Of a DNA stretch of 64,000 bases, positions 17,537 to 26,817 are shown one piece after another. The notes under the pieces were generated by a model, which saw nothing but the letters and a program-made list of their open reading frames with translations, ran no database searches and was not told the origin of the DNA. The stretch's first letter is position 1. Each line of letters begins with the position of its first letter. Origin of the DNA: Ancylobacter tetraedralis (lineage in GTDB: Bacteria; Pseudomonadota; Alphaproteobacteria; Rhizobiales; Xanthobacteraceae); the NCBI RefSeq assembly GCF_014195655.1, contig NZ_JACICD010000002.1, forward strand, positions 581,015-645,014, read 5' to 3'. Position numbers and translations under genes: made by a program.

Positions 17537-19387
17537 ATGGCCGGAACCCACTCCGCCAATGGCGCTTCCAACGGTGCTGCCGGCCCCTCGGTGAACGGGG
17601 CCGCCTATCCCATCACCGATCACACCTATGACGTCGTCGTGGTTGGCGCTGGCGGCGCGGGGCTGCGCGCCGTGGTCGGCTGCTCGGAAGCCGGGCTGCG
17701 CACCGCCTGCGTGACCAAGGTGTTTCCCACCCGCTCGCACACTGTGGCGGCACAGGGCGGCATCGCCGCCTCGCTCGGCAACATGGGCACCGATGACTGG
17801 CGCTACCACATGTACGACACCGTGAAGGGGTCGGACTGGCTGGGCGACCAGGACGCCATCGAATATCTCGTGCGCCACGCGCCGGCGGCGGTGTATGAGC
17901 TCGAGCACTGGGGCGTGCCGTTCTCGCGCACCGAACAGGGCACGATCTACCAGCGCCCGTTCGGCGGCATGACCATCGACTACGGCAAGAGCCCGGCGCA
18001 GCGCACCTGCGCCGCCGCCGACCGCACCGGCCACGCCATCCTGCACACGCTCTACGGCGCGGCGCTGAAGCACAATGCCGAGTTCTTCATCGAGTATTTC
18101 GCGCTCGACCTGATCATGGACGAGGATGGCCGCTGCCGTGGCATCGTCGCGCTGAAGATGGACGACGGCACGCTGCACCGTTTCCGCGCGCAGACCGTGA
18201 TCCTCGCCACCGGCGGCTATGGCCGCGCCTATTTCTCCGCAACGAGCGCCCATACCTGCACGGGCGACGGCAATGCCATGGTGCTGCGCGCCGGCCTGCC
18301 GCTGCAGGACATGGAGTTCGTGCAGTTCCACCCCACCGGCATCTACGGCTCGGGCTGCCTCATCACCGAGGGCGCGCGGGGCGAGGGCGGCTACCTCACC
18401 AATTCCGAGGGCGAGCGCTTCATGGAGCGCTATGCCCCCTCGGCCAAGGACCTGGCCTCGCGCGACGTCGTCTCCCGCTCCATGACCATGGAGATTCGCG
18501 AGGGACGCGGCGTGGGCAAGAACAAGGACCACATCTACCTGCACCTCGACCATCTCGACCCGGCGATCCTGCATGAGCGCCTGCCGGGCATTTCCGAGAG
18601 CGCGAAGATCTTCGCCGGGGTCGACGTGACCAAGGAGCCGATCCCGGTTCTGCCGACCGTGCATTACAACATGGGCGGCATCCCGACGAACTTCCACGGC
18701 GAGGTCGTCACCAAGAAGGACGGCAATCCCGATCACGTGGTGCCGGGCCTGATGGCGGTGGGCGAATGCGCCTGCGTGTCGATCCACGGCGCCAACCGGC
18801 TGGGCTCGAACTCGCTGACCGACCTCGTGGTGTTCGGCCGTGCGGCGGCTTTGCGTTGCGCCGACATCCTCACCCCCGGCGACAAGCAGCGCGAACTGCC
18901 GGCCAATTCCGCCGATCTCGCGCTGTCCCGGCTCGATCGCTTCCGCCATGCTTCCGGCGGCACGCCGACCGCCGAACTCCGCCTCTCCATGCAGAAGGTG
19001 ATGCAGAACAACTGCGCCGTGTATCGCACCGGCGAGGTGTTGGAGGAAGGCCGCAAGCTGATCGCCGACGTGTTCGCCGGCACGGGCGACATCGACGTGA
19101 CGGACCGTTCGCTGGTGTGGAATTCCGATCTCATCGAGACGCTGGAATATGACAACCTGATCGGGCAGGCCATCGTCACGATGGAGAGCGCCGCCGCCCG
19201 CACGGAAAGCCGCGGCGCCCACGCCCGAGAGGACTTTCCCGAGCGCGACGATGCCACATGGATGAAGCACACGCTGGCTTTCGTCGATTTCGACAAGGGC
19301 GCGGTGAGGCTCGATGATCGCCCGGTTCACACCTATACGTTGTCGAACGACATCCAGTATATTGAGCCGCGCAAGCGCGTCTATTGA
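17537..19387 (+). CDS. sdhA: Succinate dehydrogenase flavoprotein subunit
   Basis: 616 residues, the normal size. The dinucleotide motif [11 protein letters not shown] is near residue 36. The histidine that binds FAD covalently is in [11 protein letters not shown] near residue 70. The substrate-site segment [11 protein letters not shown], the [12 protein letters not shown] stretch and [10 protein letters not shown] all match SdhA. The enzyme oxidises succinate to fumarate and passes electrons to SdhB. Normally sdhB follows within a few tens of bases. Here a methyltransferase gene and a spacer intervene, so SdhB starts about 1.04 kb downstream. Confidence 0.97.
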   Translation: MAGTHSANGASNGAAGPSVNGAAYPITDHTYDVVVVGAGGAGLRAVVGCSEAGLRTACVTKVFPTRSHTVAAQGGIAASLGNMGTDDWRYHMYDTVKGSDWLGDQDAIEYLVRHAPAAVYELEHWGVPFSRTEQGTIYQRPFGGMTIDYGKSPAQRTCAAADRTGHAILHTLYGAALKHNAEFFIEYFALDLIMDEDGRCRGIVALKMDDGTLHRFRAQTVILATGGYGRAYFSATSAHTCTGDGNAMVLRAGLPLQDMEFVQFHPTGIYGSGCLITEGARGEGGYLTNSEGERFMERYAPSAKDLASRDVVSRSMTMEIREGRGVGKNKDHIYLHLDHLDPAILHERLPGISESAKIFAGVDVTKEPIPVLPTVHYNMGGIPTNFHGEVVTKKDGNPDHVVPGLMAVGECACVSIHGANRLGSNSLTDLVVFGRAAALRCADILTPGDKQRELPANSADLALSRLDRFRHASGGTPTAELRLSMQKVMQNNCAVYRTGEVLEEGRKLIADVFAGTGDIDVTDRSLVWNSDLIETLEYDNLIGQAIVTMESAAARTESRGAHAREDFPERDDATWMKHTLAFVDFDKGAVRLDDRPVHTYTLSNDIQYIEPRKRVY

Positions 19388-19417
19388 CGCTCACGACCTT
19401 TGGGGGGCGGAGCCGTG

Positions 19418-20188
19418 ATGGAGACGAAGCAGGTAAAATATACAGAGAGATTCTTTCAAGATCTGGCTGACGACTCCTACAGGTCCGCATTCAAGATTCT
19501 CGGGATCGTATTCGATATTACCCGGCCCGAGTCTGTCATCGATTTTGGTTGCGGGACCGGTTCCTGGCTCAAGGCAGCGCATGAATTGGGCGCGTCGCGC
19601 GTGGCCGGAGTGGACGGGCCGTGGGTTACGAAGGGTCAATTGGTCGACGGCTCGATTGCACTGATAACATCGGACATGTCCTTGGCGTCGACCCCGGCGG
19701 TTTCCGCGGGCGCCTTTGATCTGGCCATTTCGCTGGAGTGCGGCGAGCACCTTCCGGCGAGTCGAGCGGATTGGCTCGTCGACAACATGTGCGACGCATC
19801 CAGCAAGGTGCTGTTTGGCTCGGCGATTCCCGGGCAGGGTGGAACCGACCATATCAACGAGCAGTGGCCCAGCTACTGGGCGGAGAAGTTTCGTGCCCGC
19901 GGCTACCTTCCGCTCGATCTCGTTCGTCCGAACGTCTGCTTTGATCAAAGCATACCCACTTGGTATCGAAACAACCCTCTCATGTACATCCACGAGGATG
20001 AGCATGCGCAAGTGCGGAATACGGCCCTCTCGTCGAAGACCCATTCATTGACCATTACCGATTTCGTCATTCCGCAGCTGTTCGACGATCCTGGCCTGCG
20101 TCAAAGTATGCGGATCGCGAGCCACATCCCCGGCAAACTGGCTCGCTCTCTGCTGTGGCGGTGGAAGATCCGCCGCTGGTCGATGTGA
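19418..20188 (+). CDS. Class I SAM-dependent methyltransferase inserted in the sdh operon
   Basis: 256 residues from ATG 19418 (GCGGAG 6 bases upstream; the same frame extends to a TTG at 19400). The SAM-binding motif I is VIDFGCGTGSWLKAA near residue 40, motif II region VAGVDGPW follows, and ISLECGEHLP is a motif-IV-like element. A PGQGGTDHINEQWPSYW stretch resembles small methyltransferases found in polysaccharide and glycan clusters. The C-terminus is very basic and tryptophan-rich (WRWKIRRWSM). Base composition differs from its neighbours: positions 19921-19980 are 48% GC and 19981-20040 are 57%, against 73% for 20641-20700 in sdhB. This supports acquisition from another source. The substrate is unknown. 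Confidence 0.88.
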   Translation: METKQVKYTERFFQDLADDSYRSAFKILGIVFDITRPESVIDFGCGTGSWLKAAHELGASRVAGVDGPWVTKGQLVDGSIALITSDMSLASTPAVSAGAFDLAISLECGEHLPASRADWLVDNMCDASSKVLFGSAIPGQGGTDHINEQWPSYWAEKFRARGYLPLDLVRPNVCFDQSIPTWYRNNPLMYIHEDEHAQVRNTALSSKTHSLTITDFVIPQLFDDPGLRQSMRIASHIPGKLARSLLWRWKIRRWSM

Positions 20189-20430
20189 CCGTGATGGCGA
20201 GACCAACCGACATGCGCAGAGCCTTCGATCGAACGATCGGCCGGATCCGGCGGCCGGCGCGTGTTGGTTGGTCGGGCCCGGTCGTTGGAAGATCCGCCGA
20301 GATCGGCTGGCCGGTATGTTTCGCCAATGTCAGCCCCTCCTGTCCCGGGCGGGTTGATAGTTTCGCTGCCCAACTCTCTCGGCGATACGCTATCCGCCTG
20401 GCCCGCATTCGAGCCTTCTGAGGAACTGCC
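20189..20430. other. Spacer between methyltransferase and sdhB, no convincing gene
   Basis: 242 bases with no open frame that looks coding. A 13-base direct repeat GGAAGATCCGCCG occurs at 20163-20175, in the end of the methyltransferase gene, and again at 20287-20299, in the spacer. The spacer could carry a promoter for sdhB, but no clear -35/-10 pair was found. GAGGAA stands before the sdhB ATG. Confidence 0.6.
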
Positions 20431-21213
20431 ATGGTCCAGCTTACACTTCCCAAGAATTCCCAGCTCGTCGCGGGCAAGGTCTGGCCGAAGCCCGTGGGCA
20501 CCAACCGGCTGACCGAGTACCGCATCTATCGCTGGAACCCCGATGACGGGAAGAATCCCAGCGTCGACACCTATTATGTCGACCGCGACGATTGCGGGCC
20601 GATGGTGCTGGACGGCCTCATCTACATCAAGAACAAGATCGACCCGACGCTGACCTTCCGCCGCTCCTGCCGCGAGGGCATCTGCGGCTCCTGCGCGATG
20701 AACATCGACGGCACCAACACGCTGGCCTGCCTCAAGAGCATGGACGACGTGAGCGCGAAGTCGGTCAACGTCTATCCGCTGCCGCACATGCCTGTGGTGA
20801 AGGATCTCGTCCCCGACCTCACCCAGTTCTATGCCCAGCATGCCTCGGTCGAGCCGTGGCTGCACACGCAGACGCCGGCCCCGGAGCGTGAATGGCGCCA
20901 GGGGCGCGGCGACCGCGAGAAGCTGGACGGGCTCTACGAGTGCATCCTGTGCGCCTGCTGCTCGACCTCCTGCCCGAGCTACTGGTGGAATGGCGATCGC
21001 TATCTCGGCCCGGCGGCGCTGCTGCAGGCCTATCGCTGGCTGATCGACAGTCGCGACGAGGCCACCGGCGATCGGCTGGACGATCTGGAAGACCCGTTCC
21101 GGCTCTATCGCTGCCACACCATCATGAACTGCGCCAAGGCGTGCCCGAAGGGGCTCAACCCGGCGAAGGCGATTGCCGAGATCAAGAAAATGATGGTTGA
21201 GCGGCAGTTCTGA
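20431..21213 (+). CDS. sdhB: Succinate dehydrogenase iron-sulfur subunit
   Basis: 260 residues. The 2Fe-2S domain cysteines are in [15 protein letters not shown], the 4Fe-4S cysteines in [16 protein letters not shown] and the 3Fe-4S set in [17 protein letters not shown]. All ligands are present and in the usual order. It links SdhA to the membrane anchor. Although separated from sdhA by an insertion, the frame is intact and is preceded by a plausible ribosome site (GAGGAA). Confidence 0.97.
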   Translation: MVQLTLPKNSQLVAGKVWPKPVGTNRLTEYRIYRWNPDDGKNPSVDTYYVDRDDCGPMVLDGLIYIKNKIDPTLTFRRSCREGICGSCAMNIDGTNTLACLKSMDDVSAKSVNVYPLPHMPVVKDLVPDLTQFYAQHASVEPWLHTQTPAPEREWRQGRGDREKLDGLYECILCACCSTSCPSYWWNGDRYLGPAALLQAYRWLIDSRDEATGDRLDDLEDPFRLYRCHTIMNCAKACPKGLNPAKAIAEIKKMMVERQF

Positions 21214-21232
21214 CGCGCTACATCAAGGGGCG

Positions 21233-22135
21233 ATGATCTCGCCCGCACGCCCCACCTTTCGTTTCGCCCCCAGCCCGAACGGGCTGCTGCATCTCGGCCA
21301 TGCCCGCTCCGCCCTGCTCAACGCGGCCATGGCCGCACAGGCGGGCGGGGTATTGCTGCTGCGCGTCGAGGATATCGATCTCGCGCGCTGCCGCCCGGAA
21401 TATGAGGCCGCGATCTGCGAGGATCTTGCCTGGCTCGGCATCGCCTGGGAGCCGCCCGCTCGCCGCCAGTCGGAGCATTTCGACGACTACCGGACCGCGC
21501 TCGTTCGGCTCGGCGAACTGGATCTGGTCTATGAGAGCTTCGAGAGCCGCGCGGATATCAACCGCGCGGTCCGGGATCGCCCGGACTGGCCGCGCGATCC
21601 CGATGGCGCGCCGCTGTTTCCCTTCCGCCGCATGGCCATGGGCGTCGACGAGCGTGCCCGCCGCCGCGCCGCCGGCGAGCCTTTTGCGCTGCGCCTCGAC
21701 ATGGCCCGCGCGGTCGCTTTGGCCGGCCCGCTCGACTGGCAAGAGCAGGGTGAAGGGGCGGGGCACGGGGCGGGGCACGCGGCGTCGATCGAGCCGCGCG
21801 CCGTTGCGGCGGATCCGCTCGCCTGGGGCGATGTGGTGCTCGCCCGCAAGGATGTGCCGACCAGCTACCATCTTTCCGTCGTGGTCGATGACGCGCTGCA
21901 GGGCGTGACGCATGTGGTGCGCGGGGCGGACCTGACGGCGGCCACCTCGGTGCACCGGCTGTTGCAGACGTTGCTCGATCTGCCGGCGCCGCTCTACACG
22001 CATCATTCGCTGCTGGTGGATCCACAGGGCCGCAAGCTCTCGAAGTCGCTCGGCTCGGAAAGCCTGCGCAGGCTGCGGGAGAACGGGGCAACGGCGCAGG
22101 AGGTGCGGCGGCTGGCGCTCGATGCCGTTGATTAG
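21233..22135 (+). CDS. gluQ: Glutamyl-Q tRNA(Asp) synthetase
   Basis: 300 residues from ATG 21233 (AAGGGG just upstream), about the length of GluQRS and much shorter than a full GluRS, since the anticodon-binding domain is missing. The HIGH-type motif is HLGHARSA near residue 20 and the KMSKS-type motif is KLSKSLGS near 265. Relatives glutamylate queuosine at position 34 of tRNA-Asp. The zinc-binding cysteines of the E. coli enzyme are absent here: the corresponding segment reads YESFESRADI with no Cys nearby. The gene follows sdhB by 19 bp and may be co-transcribed. Confidence 0.88.
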   Translation: MISPARPTFRFAPSPNGLLHLGHARSALLNAAMAAQAGGVLLLRVEDIDLARCRPEYEAAICEDLAWLGIAWEPPARRQSEHFDDYRTALVRLGELDLVYESFESRADINRAVRDRPDWPRDPDGAPLFPFRRMAMGVDERARRRAAGEPFALRLDMARAVALAGPLDWQEQGEGAGHGAGHAASIEPRAVAADPLAWGDVVLARKDVPTSYHLSVVVDDALQGVTHVVRGADLTAATSVHRLLQTLLDLPAPLYTHHSLLVDPQGRKLSKSLGSESLRRLRENGATAQEVRRLALDAVD

Positions 22136-22230
22136 CCGGCATTATATCGGTGTCGCTGCGTAACATACCTGTCACCGCCGGCCTGTAGCCATGGCGGCGC
22201 CCTCTTCAGTCCCGCATGACGGAGCCTGCC

Positions 22231-23487
22231 ATGAAGAAGCGTCTCGCCAGCCCCCTACTCGCCACGCCTCTCCTTGTTATCGCCTTCGCCGCCGGCTCCC
22301 TCGGTGCGGCCCTCGCCCAGGCGCCCGGCGGCCCCGCCGAACTGGGCCCGCGCCCGTTCTATCTGGTCGACCAGATGAAGGACGGCCCGCTCAAGGACGA
22401 ACTCGCCCGCTGCAAGGGCCCGTTCACCACCAAGGGCTTCTCGATCTCGCATCGCGGCGCCCCGCTGCAGTTTCCCGAGCATACACGCGAAGGCTATCTC
22501 GCCGCCGCGCGCATGGGGGCGGGTGTCATCGAGTGCGACATCGCCTTCACCAAGGACCGCGAACTCGTCTGCCGCCACGCGCAGTGCGACCTGCACACCA
22601 CGACCGACATTCTCGCCCGGCCGGAGCTGGCGTCGAAATGCACCAAGGGCTTCGAGCCCGCCGACCCCGCCACGGGCCGCAAGGCGAGCGCCAAGTGCTG
22701 CACCAGCGACCTGACGCTGGCCGAATTCCGCTCGCTCAAGCCGAAAATGGACGCCGGCAACCCCAATGCCACGACGGTGGCCGACTACATGAATTCCACG
22801 CCGCGCTGGCGCACCGATCTCTATGTCGACCGCGCCACCCTGATGTCGCACAAGGATTACATCGCGCTGGTGAAGTCGCTCGGCCTCAAGTTCACGCCCG
22901 AGCTGAAGACGCCGGAAGTGCCGATGCCGTTCGAGGGTGATTACACGCAGCAGGCCTATGCCCAGCAGATGATCGACGAGTACAAGGCCGCCGGCGTCGA
23001 CCCCCGGGATGTCTACGCCCAGTCCTTCCTGCTCGATGACGTGCTGTACTGGCTCAAGAACGAGCCGGCCTTCGGCGCGCAGGCGGTGTTCCTCGACGAT
23101 CGCGACGAGACCACCAAGGGCTTCGACAACATGAAGCCGGAGACCTGGCAGCCCTCCATGCAGGAACTGGCCGACAAGGGCGTGAAGATCCTCGCCCCGC
23201 CGCTGTGGATGCTGGTGACGGTGAAGGACGGCAAGGTCGTGCCGTCCGCCTATGCGCAGGAGGCCAAGAAGGCCGGGCTCGGGCTCATCGCCTGGTCACT
23301 GGAGCGCTCCGGCCCGCTGAAGGATGGCGGCGGCTATTACTACCAGTCGATCAAGTCCGTGACCGACCGCGATGGCGACACGCTGGCACTGCTCGATGTG
23401 CTGGCCCGCGACATCGGCGTGATCGGCGTGTTCTCGGACTGGCCGGCGACCACCACCTTCTACGCCAACTGCATGAAGCTGAACTGA
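22231..23487 (+). CDS. Periplasmic glycerophosphodiester phosphodiesterase
   Basis: 418 residues from ATG 22231. The N-terminal signal peptide runs to about residue 31 (AALAQA cleavage region). The GDPD catalytic signature is complete: [13 protein letters not shown] carries the first His-Arg and the glutamate, [14 protein letters not shown] the Glu-Asp metal ligands, and [10 protein letters not shown] the second histidine. At the end, [10 protein letters not shown] and [10 protein letters not shown] match the barrel's last strands. Family members hydrolyse glycerophosphodiesters from phospholipid turnover to glycerol-3-phosphate. It is longer than E. coli GlpQ (about 358) owing to inserted loops, one with a paired cysteine (KCCTSD). 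Confidence 0.9.
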   Translation: MKKRLASPLLATPLLVIAFAAGSLGAALAQAPGGPAELGPRPFYLVDQMKDGPLKDELARCKGPFTTKGFSISHRGAPLQFPEHTREGYLAAARMGAGVIECDIAFTKDRELVCRHAQCDLHTTTDILARPELASKCTKGFEPADPATGRKASAKCCTSDLTLAEFRSLKPKMDAGNPNATTVADYMNSTPRWRTDLYVDRATLMSHKDYIALVKSLGLKFTPELKTPEVPMPFEGDYTQQAYAQQMIDEYKAAGVDPRDVYAQSFLLDDVLYWLKNEPAFGAQAVFLDDRDETTKGFDNMKPETWQPSMQELADKGVKILAPPLWMLVTVKDGKVVPSAYAQEAKKAGLGLIAWSLERSGPLKDGGGYYYQSIKSVTDRDGDTLALLDVLARDIGVIGVFSDWPATTTFYANCMKLN

Positions 23488-23530
23488 GCGGCAGCGGGCG
23501 GCCGCATGAGTGCGACCGCCCATTTGGCTC

Positions 23531-23564
23531 TCGACATGCCGCGCGGGCCCGCGTGGCATGTCGA
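23531..23564. repeat. 34-bp palindrome with one mismatched pair after the phosphodiesterase gene
   Basis: The sequence is self-complementary over 17 + 17 bases except for one G/T pair (23541 with 23554), centred on CGCGGG-CCCGCG with outer arms TCGACATGCC/GGCATGTCGA. It begins 44 bases after the stop and lacks a U-tract. A terminator or a REP-like palindrome is likely. Confidence 0.75.
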
Positions 23565-23650
23565 CGTGGAAGCCTCGCGTGAAGGGCACTTGTCCTGTGC
23601 CGCGTCACGGGCGATAGGCGAGGGGCGCCTTTTTCCACGGATGCCCTGCG

Positions 23651-24406
23651 ATGATTCCCTGGTCCCTCATCGACACCGCGAAAGTCCCCGATGGGTTCGG
23701 CGACCTGCGCCTGATGCGGCGTGGCGACGAATTTTCCATCATGACCGGCGCGACGGAATTGATGAACAGCCGCCTCAGCGGCTCGGAGAAGGCGCTCGCC
23801 ACGCTGGTCTGCGAGCGTCTGCGCGAGCGCGCCGCGCCGCGCCTCCTGATCGGCGGGCTCGGCATGGGCTTCACCCTGCGCGCGGCGCTGGGCGAACTGG
23901 GGCCGCAGGCGCAGGTCGTGGTCGCCGAACTCGTGCCGGCCGTCATTGCCTGGGCCCGCGGGCCGATGGCGGAGATCTTCGGCACCAGCCTCGATGATTC
24001 CCGCGTCAGCCTGTTCGAGGGCGATGTCGCCGCCTCGATCCGCGCCGGCCGCGCCGCCTATGACGCGATCCTGCTGGATGTCGATAACGGCCCGGGCGGC
24101 CTGACCCGCGCCGCCAATGACGGGCTCTACAGCCCCGCCGGCCTTGCCGCCGCCCGCGCGGCGCTGCGCCCCGGCGGCATTCTCGCGGTGTGGTCCTCGG
24201 CCCCGGACAGCGACTTCACCGGCCGCCTGCGCCGTGGCGGCTTCACCGTCGAGGAGGCGCGGGTGCGGGCAAACGGCAAGGGCGGCGGCGCGCGCCATGT
24301 CATCTGGCTTGCCGCCAAGGCCGGGATATCGGCAAATCCGGCCGGGAGCTCGAAGCCGGCCGGGGGCGCGAGTCCGCCGCGCGCGCGCAGCCCCCGCACG
24401 CCTTGA
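23651..24406 (+). CDS. Spermidine-synthase-like methyltransferase-fold protein
   Basis: 251 residues. LLIGGLGMGFTLRAAL near residue 75 is the nucleotide-binding loop of the spermidine synthase superfamily, followed by VVVAELVPAVIAWAR (acidic ribose-binding residue) and AILLDVDNGPGG (motif with the catalytic aspartate region). The N-terminal half lacks the full polyamine-site signature of SpeE, so it may be a methyltransferase-fold protein with another substrate. The last 25 residues are Pro/Ala/Ser/Arg-rich. It precedes the DUF2161 gene closely, suggesting a joint transcript. Confidence 0.75.
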   Translation: MIPWSLIDTAKVPDGFGDLRLMRRGDEFSIMTGATELMNSRLSGSEKALATLVCERLRERAAPRLLIGGLGMGFTLRAALGELGPQAQVVVAELVPAVIAWARGPMAEIFGTSLDDSRVSLFEGDVAASIRAGRAAYDAILLDVDNGPGGLTRAANDGLYSPAGLAAARAALRPGGILAVWSSAPDSDFTGRLRRGGFTVEEARVRANGKGGGARHVIWLAAKAGISANPAGSSKPAGGASPPRARSPRTP

Positions 24407-24442
24407 TCCCTATTGCGGATCATCCTCATTTCCCGCCCTGGA

Positions 24443-25153
24443 GTGCCGGTCCTGGAGACATCGCTTTACCTGCCGATCAAACGCTTTCTCGAAGCGCGTG
24501 GCTTCACCGTCAAAGGGGAGATCGGCGACTGCGATCTGGTCGCGCTGTCCCCGGAGGCCGAGCCGCTGGTGATCATCGGCGAGATGAAGCTGAGCTTCAA
24601 TCTGGAACTCGTGCTGCAGGCGGTGGACCGCGCGAGCGCGTGCGACGAGGTGTGGCTGGCGGCGCGGGCCTCGCGGCGTGGCAAGGGCCGCGAGAGCGAT
24701 TCGCGCTTTCGCAATCTCTGCCGCCGGCTGGGATTCGGCATGCTGGCGGTGTCGGAAGGCGGCGAGGTGAGCGTGCTGGTCAGTCCGGTCTCGCCCATGC
24801 CGCGCAAGGATCCGCGCCGCCGCGCGCGGCTGGTGGCGGAGCACACGCGGCGGCTCGGCGACCCGGCCGTGGGCGGCGCCTCCCGCGTGCCGATCATGAC
24901 CGCGTATCGCCAGCAGGCGCTCGCCTGCGCTGCCGCGCTGGCCGCGGGCCCGCGGCGCCCGCGCGACCTGCGTGGCCGGGCTCCCGATGCGGGCAAGATC
25001 CTCATGAACAATGTCTATGGCTGGTTCATTCGCACCGAACGCGGCGTCTATGCGCTGACGCCGGCCGGGCTGGAGGCGCTGGCGCGCTGGCCGCAGGAGC
25101 AGGAGCAGGAGCAGGCCGCCGATGAGGCCGCTTCTACCCCACGCCCAGAATGA
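24443..25153 (+). CDS. DUF2161 PD-(D/E)XK-type phosphodiesterase-fold protein
   Basis: About 236 residues from GTG 24443; a TTG at 24413 in the same frame is possible, and homologues usually begin close to LETSLYLPIKRFLEARGF. The core VKGEIGDCDLVAL and VIIGEMKLSF gives the D...E-x-K arrangement of PD-(D/E)XK nuclease folds. A winged-helix-like region follows and the C-terminus is an EQEQEQ acidic tail. Biochemical activity and role are not established. The last 20 bases overlap the convergent AEC transporter gene. Confidence 0.78.
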   Translation: MPVLETSLYLPIKRFLEARGFTVKGEIGDCDLVALSPEAEPLVIIGEMKLSFNLELVLQAVDRASACDEVWLAARASRRGKGRESDSRFRNLCRRLGFGMLAVSEGGEVSVLVSPVSPMPRKDPRRRARLVAEHTRRLGDPAVGGASRVPIMTAYRQQALACAAALAAGPRRPRDLRGRAPDAGKILMNNVYGWFIRTERGVYALTPAGLEALARWPQEQEQEQAADEAASTPRPE

Positions 25154-26078
25154 GCAGCCACACCGAGAGGGTGACGAGGCTCAGCGCGGTGGACAGCGAG
25201 ACCGCGCCGGCCGAGGCGGCGACGCCCACCCTGTAGCGCTGCGCCAGCAGATAGGCGTTGATGCCGCTCGGCATGGCAGCGAAGGTCACGCACACGCCCG
25301 CCCAGACCGGGGGCATCGGCAGCACCCGGGTCAGCGCGTAGACGATGGCCGGATGGACGATCAGCTTCAGCACCGTGATGACCAGCGCCGGCCCGAGATC
25401 GCCGCGGATCGGGTAGCGGTGCAGGGCGAGGCCGAGCGAAATCAGCGCGCAAGGCGAGGCCGAGGCCGCCAGCATGTCGAAGACCTGCTTGGGGATGCCG
25501 CCCGGCACGAAGCCGACCAGCTTGGCGATGGCGCCGGCATAGATGCCGATCAGGATCGGGTTGCAGGCGAGCATGCGGCCGAGCTTCTGGAGCCCCGCCA
25601 GCGAAAGCCCGGCGGAGGCGCCCTCGGTCAGCACGGTCGCCACCATCATCATGATCGGCAGATGGACGGCGATCAGCAGGAACAGCGGCACCGCGCCCTC
25701 CGGCCCGAAGGCCGAGAGGATGAGCGGCACGCCGACGAACACGGTGTTCGCCTGGCCCGAGGTGAAGCCGTGGATCACCGCCTCGGTATGGCTGCGCCCG
25801 AACAGCCGCCGCGCCGCCAGCATGCCGAGTGCGAAGACGATGAAGGCGCCGGTGAAATAGGCGATCCAGTAGCCCCAGGGCTGCCCTTCATCGGGCAGCC
25901 TCGCCTCGGACAGCGTCTTGAAGATGAGCACCGGCACGGCGAGGCCGAACACGTATTCGGACAGCCCCTCGGCCGCTTTCTCCCGGATATATCCGGCGAG
26001 CGAGGCGAGGAAGCCGACGCCGATCAGACCGAACACCGGCGCCACGATGAGAGCGATGGCGCCGAGCTGGTTCAGCAT
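25134..26078 (-). CDS. AEC-family (auxin efflux carrier) transporter
   Basis: 314 residues with about ten hydrophobic helices. The central SGQANTVFVGVPLI segment is the conserved helix break of AEC transporters, and a second half beginning MLACNPILIGIYAG repeats the fold. Bacterial members export or import organic acids such as malate or malonate; the substrate is unknown here. The start ATG 26078 lies 6 bp after the stop of an ACT-domain gene, so the two form an operon on the minus strand. Confidence 0.88.
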   Translation of the reverse strand: MLNQLGAIALIVAPVFGLIGVGFLASLAGYIREKAAEGLSEYVFGLAVPVLIFKTLSEARLPDEGQPWGYWIAYFTGAFIVFALGMLAARRLFGRSHTEAVIHGFTSGQANTVFVGVPLILSAFGPEGAVPLFLLIAVHLPIMMMVATVLTEGASAGLSLAGLQKLGRMLACNPILIGIYAGAIAKLVGFVPGGIPKQVFDMLAASASPCALISLGLALHRYPIRGDLGPALVITVLKLIVHPAIVYALTRVLPMPPVWAGVCVTFAAMPSGINAYLLAQRYRVGVAASAGAVSLSTALSLVTLSVWLLILGVG

Positions 26079-26084
26079 GATCGA

Positions 26085-26378
26085 TCAGGCCGCCACCGCG
26101 GCCGAGGCGCTTGAGACCAGATGCGAACTGCGCACCGGCACCATCACGTCGATCCGCGCCCACAGGCGCTCGGCGAGTTCCGCCGGCGCGGTGAAGCCGA
26201 TCTCGGCGCGCATGGGGCGCAGGTCCGTCGGATCCAGCCGCTCGTCTTCCGGCGCGTCGAGCCGCACGCGCGTGGGCTGGACATTGTGGATGGCGAAGGG
26301 CTCGAGCAGGCGCAGCATCAGATTGGGATGGGCATCGGCCTCGACAACGAGGCGATGGCGGAGAAGACCGGCAGTCAT
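26085..26378 (-). CDS. Small ACT-domain protein
   Basis: 97 residues. The sequence begins with the beta-alpha-beta pattern of an ACT domain: HRLVVEADAHPNLMLRLLEPF followed by a strand with IHNVQPTRV, as in acetolactate synthase small subunits (IlvM type). The remainder (ERLWARIDVMVPVRSSHL) completes the second half. ACT domains bind amino acids as regulators. No partner enzyme is adjacent; the next gene is the AEC transporter, so a role in sensing a transported acid is possible but only inferred. Confidence 0.65.
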   Translation of the reverse strand: MTAGLLRHRLVVEADAHPNLMLRLLEPFAIHNVQPTRVRLDAPEDERLDPTDLRPMRAEIGFTAPAELAERLWARIDVMVPVRSSHLVSSASAAVAA

Positions 26379-26817
26379 GGCAATATCCGATGACGAAAGC
26401 AGCAGAACGGGGACGAGCGTCAGGAAACCCGGCCGATCCTGTCGGCCGGGCGACGAATTCGCCGCCCGAGGCGCATGCGCCCGCTCATTTCGTTCATCGA
26501 CATCATGGCGTCAAAACTAGGCGCACCGCGCCGCGCCGTCAACGGTGCTTACCCGTTTCGCCCGCCGCAGGGGGAGGGCGGGGGAAGCGGCGCGGGCTCG
26601 AGCCGCGAGGCTCGCACCGAGGGTCGCGTCACCGTCGCGTCGTTTCGGTATTTCGATTGACGCTGAAGGCCCCCGGCGGCACGCTCGGCCCTGCCGGGCG
26701 GCTTTCAGCGCCGCCATCGCCACGGCGGCAGGCGCCGCCACCACAGGGGGCGCCGCACATGCAATATCGGAAGTGAACGGTCGATAGCGACACGCCATCC
26801 AGTTCGGGGAAGAAACG
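26379..26817. other. 439-bp intergenic region with a hairpin
   Basis: Divergent gap between the ACT gene and the collagen-like lipoprotein gene. A perfect 9-bp inverted repeat CCCGGCCGA-TCCTG-TCGGCCGGG lies at 26428-26450, about 50 bases upstream of the ACT start; on that strand it is followed by TTTCC, so it might act in the ACT/AEC leader. The right part is GC-rich and has GGAAG before the lipoprotein ATG. No convincing small gene or RNA gene is seen. Confidence 0.6.

Noticed and set aside
20261..20425. Small open frames in the sdhA-sdhB spacer
   Set aside because: They lack ribosome sites and similarity to known proteins, and stop before sdhB.
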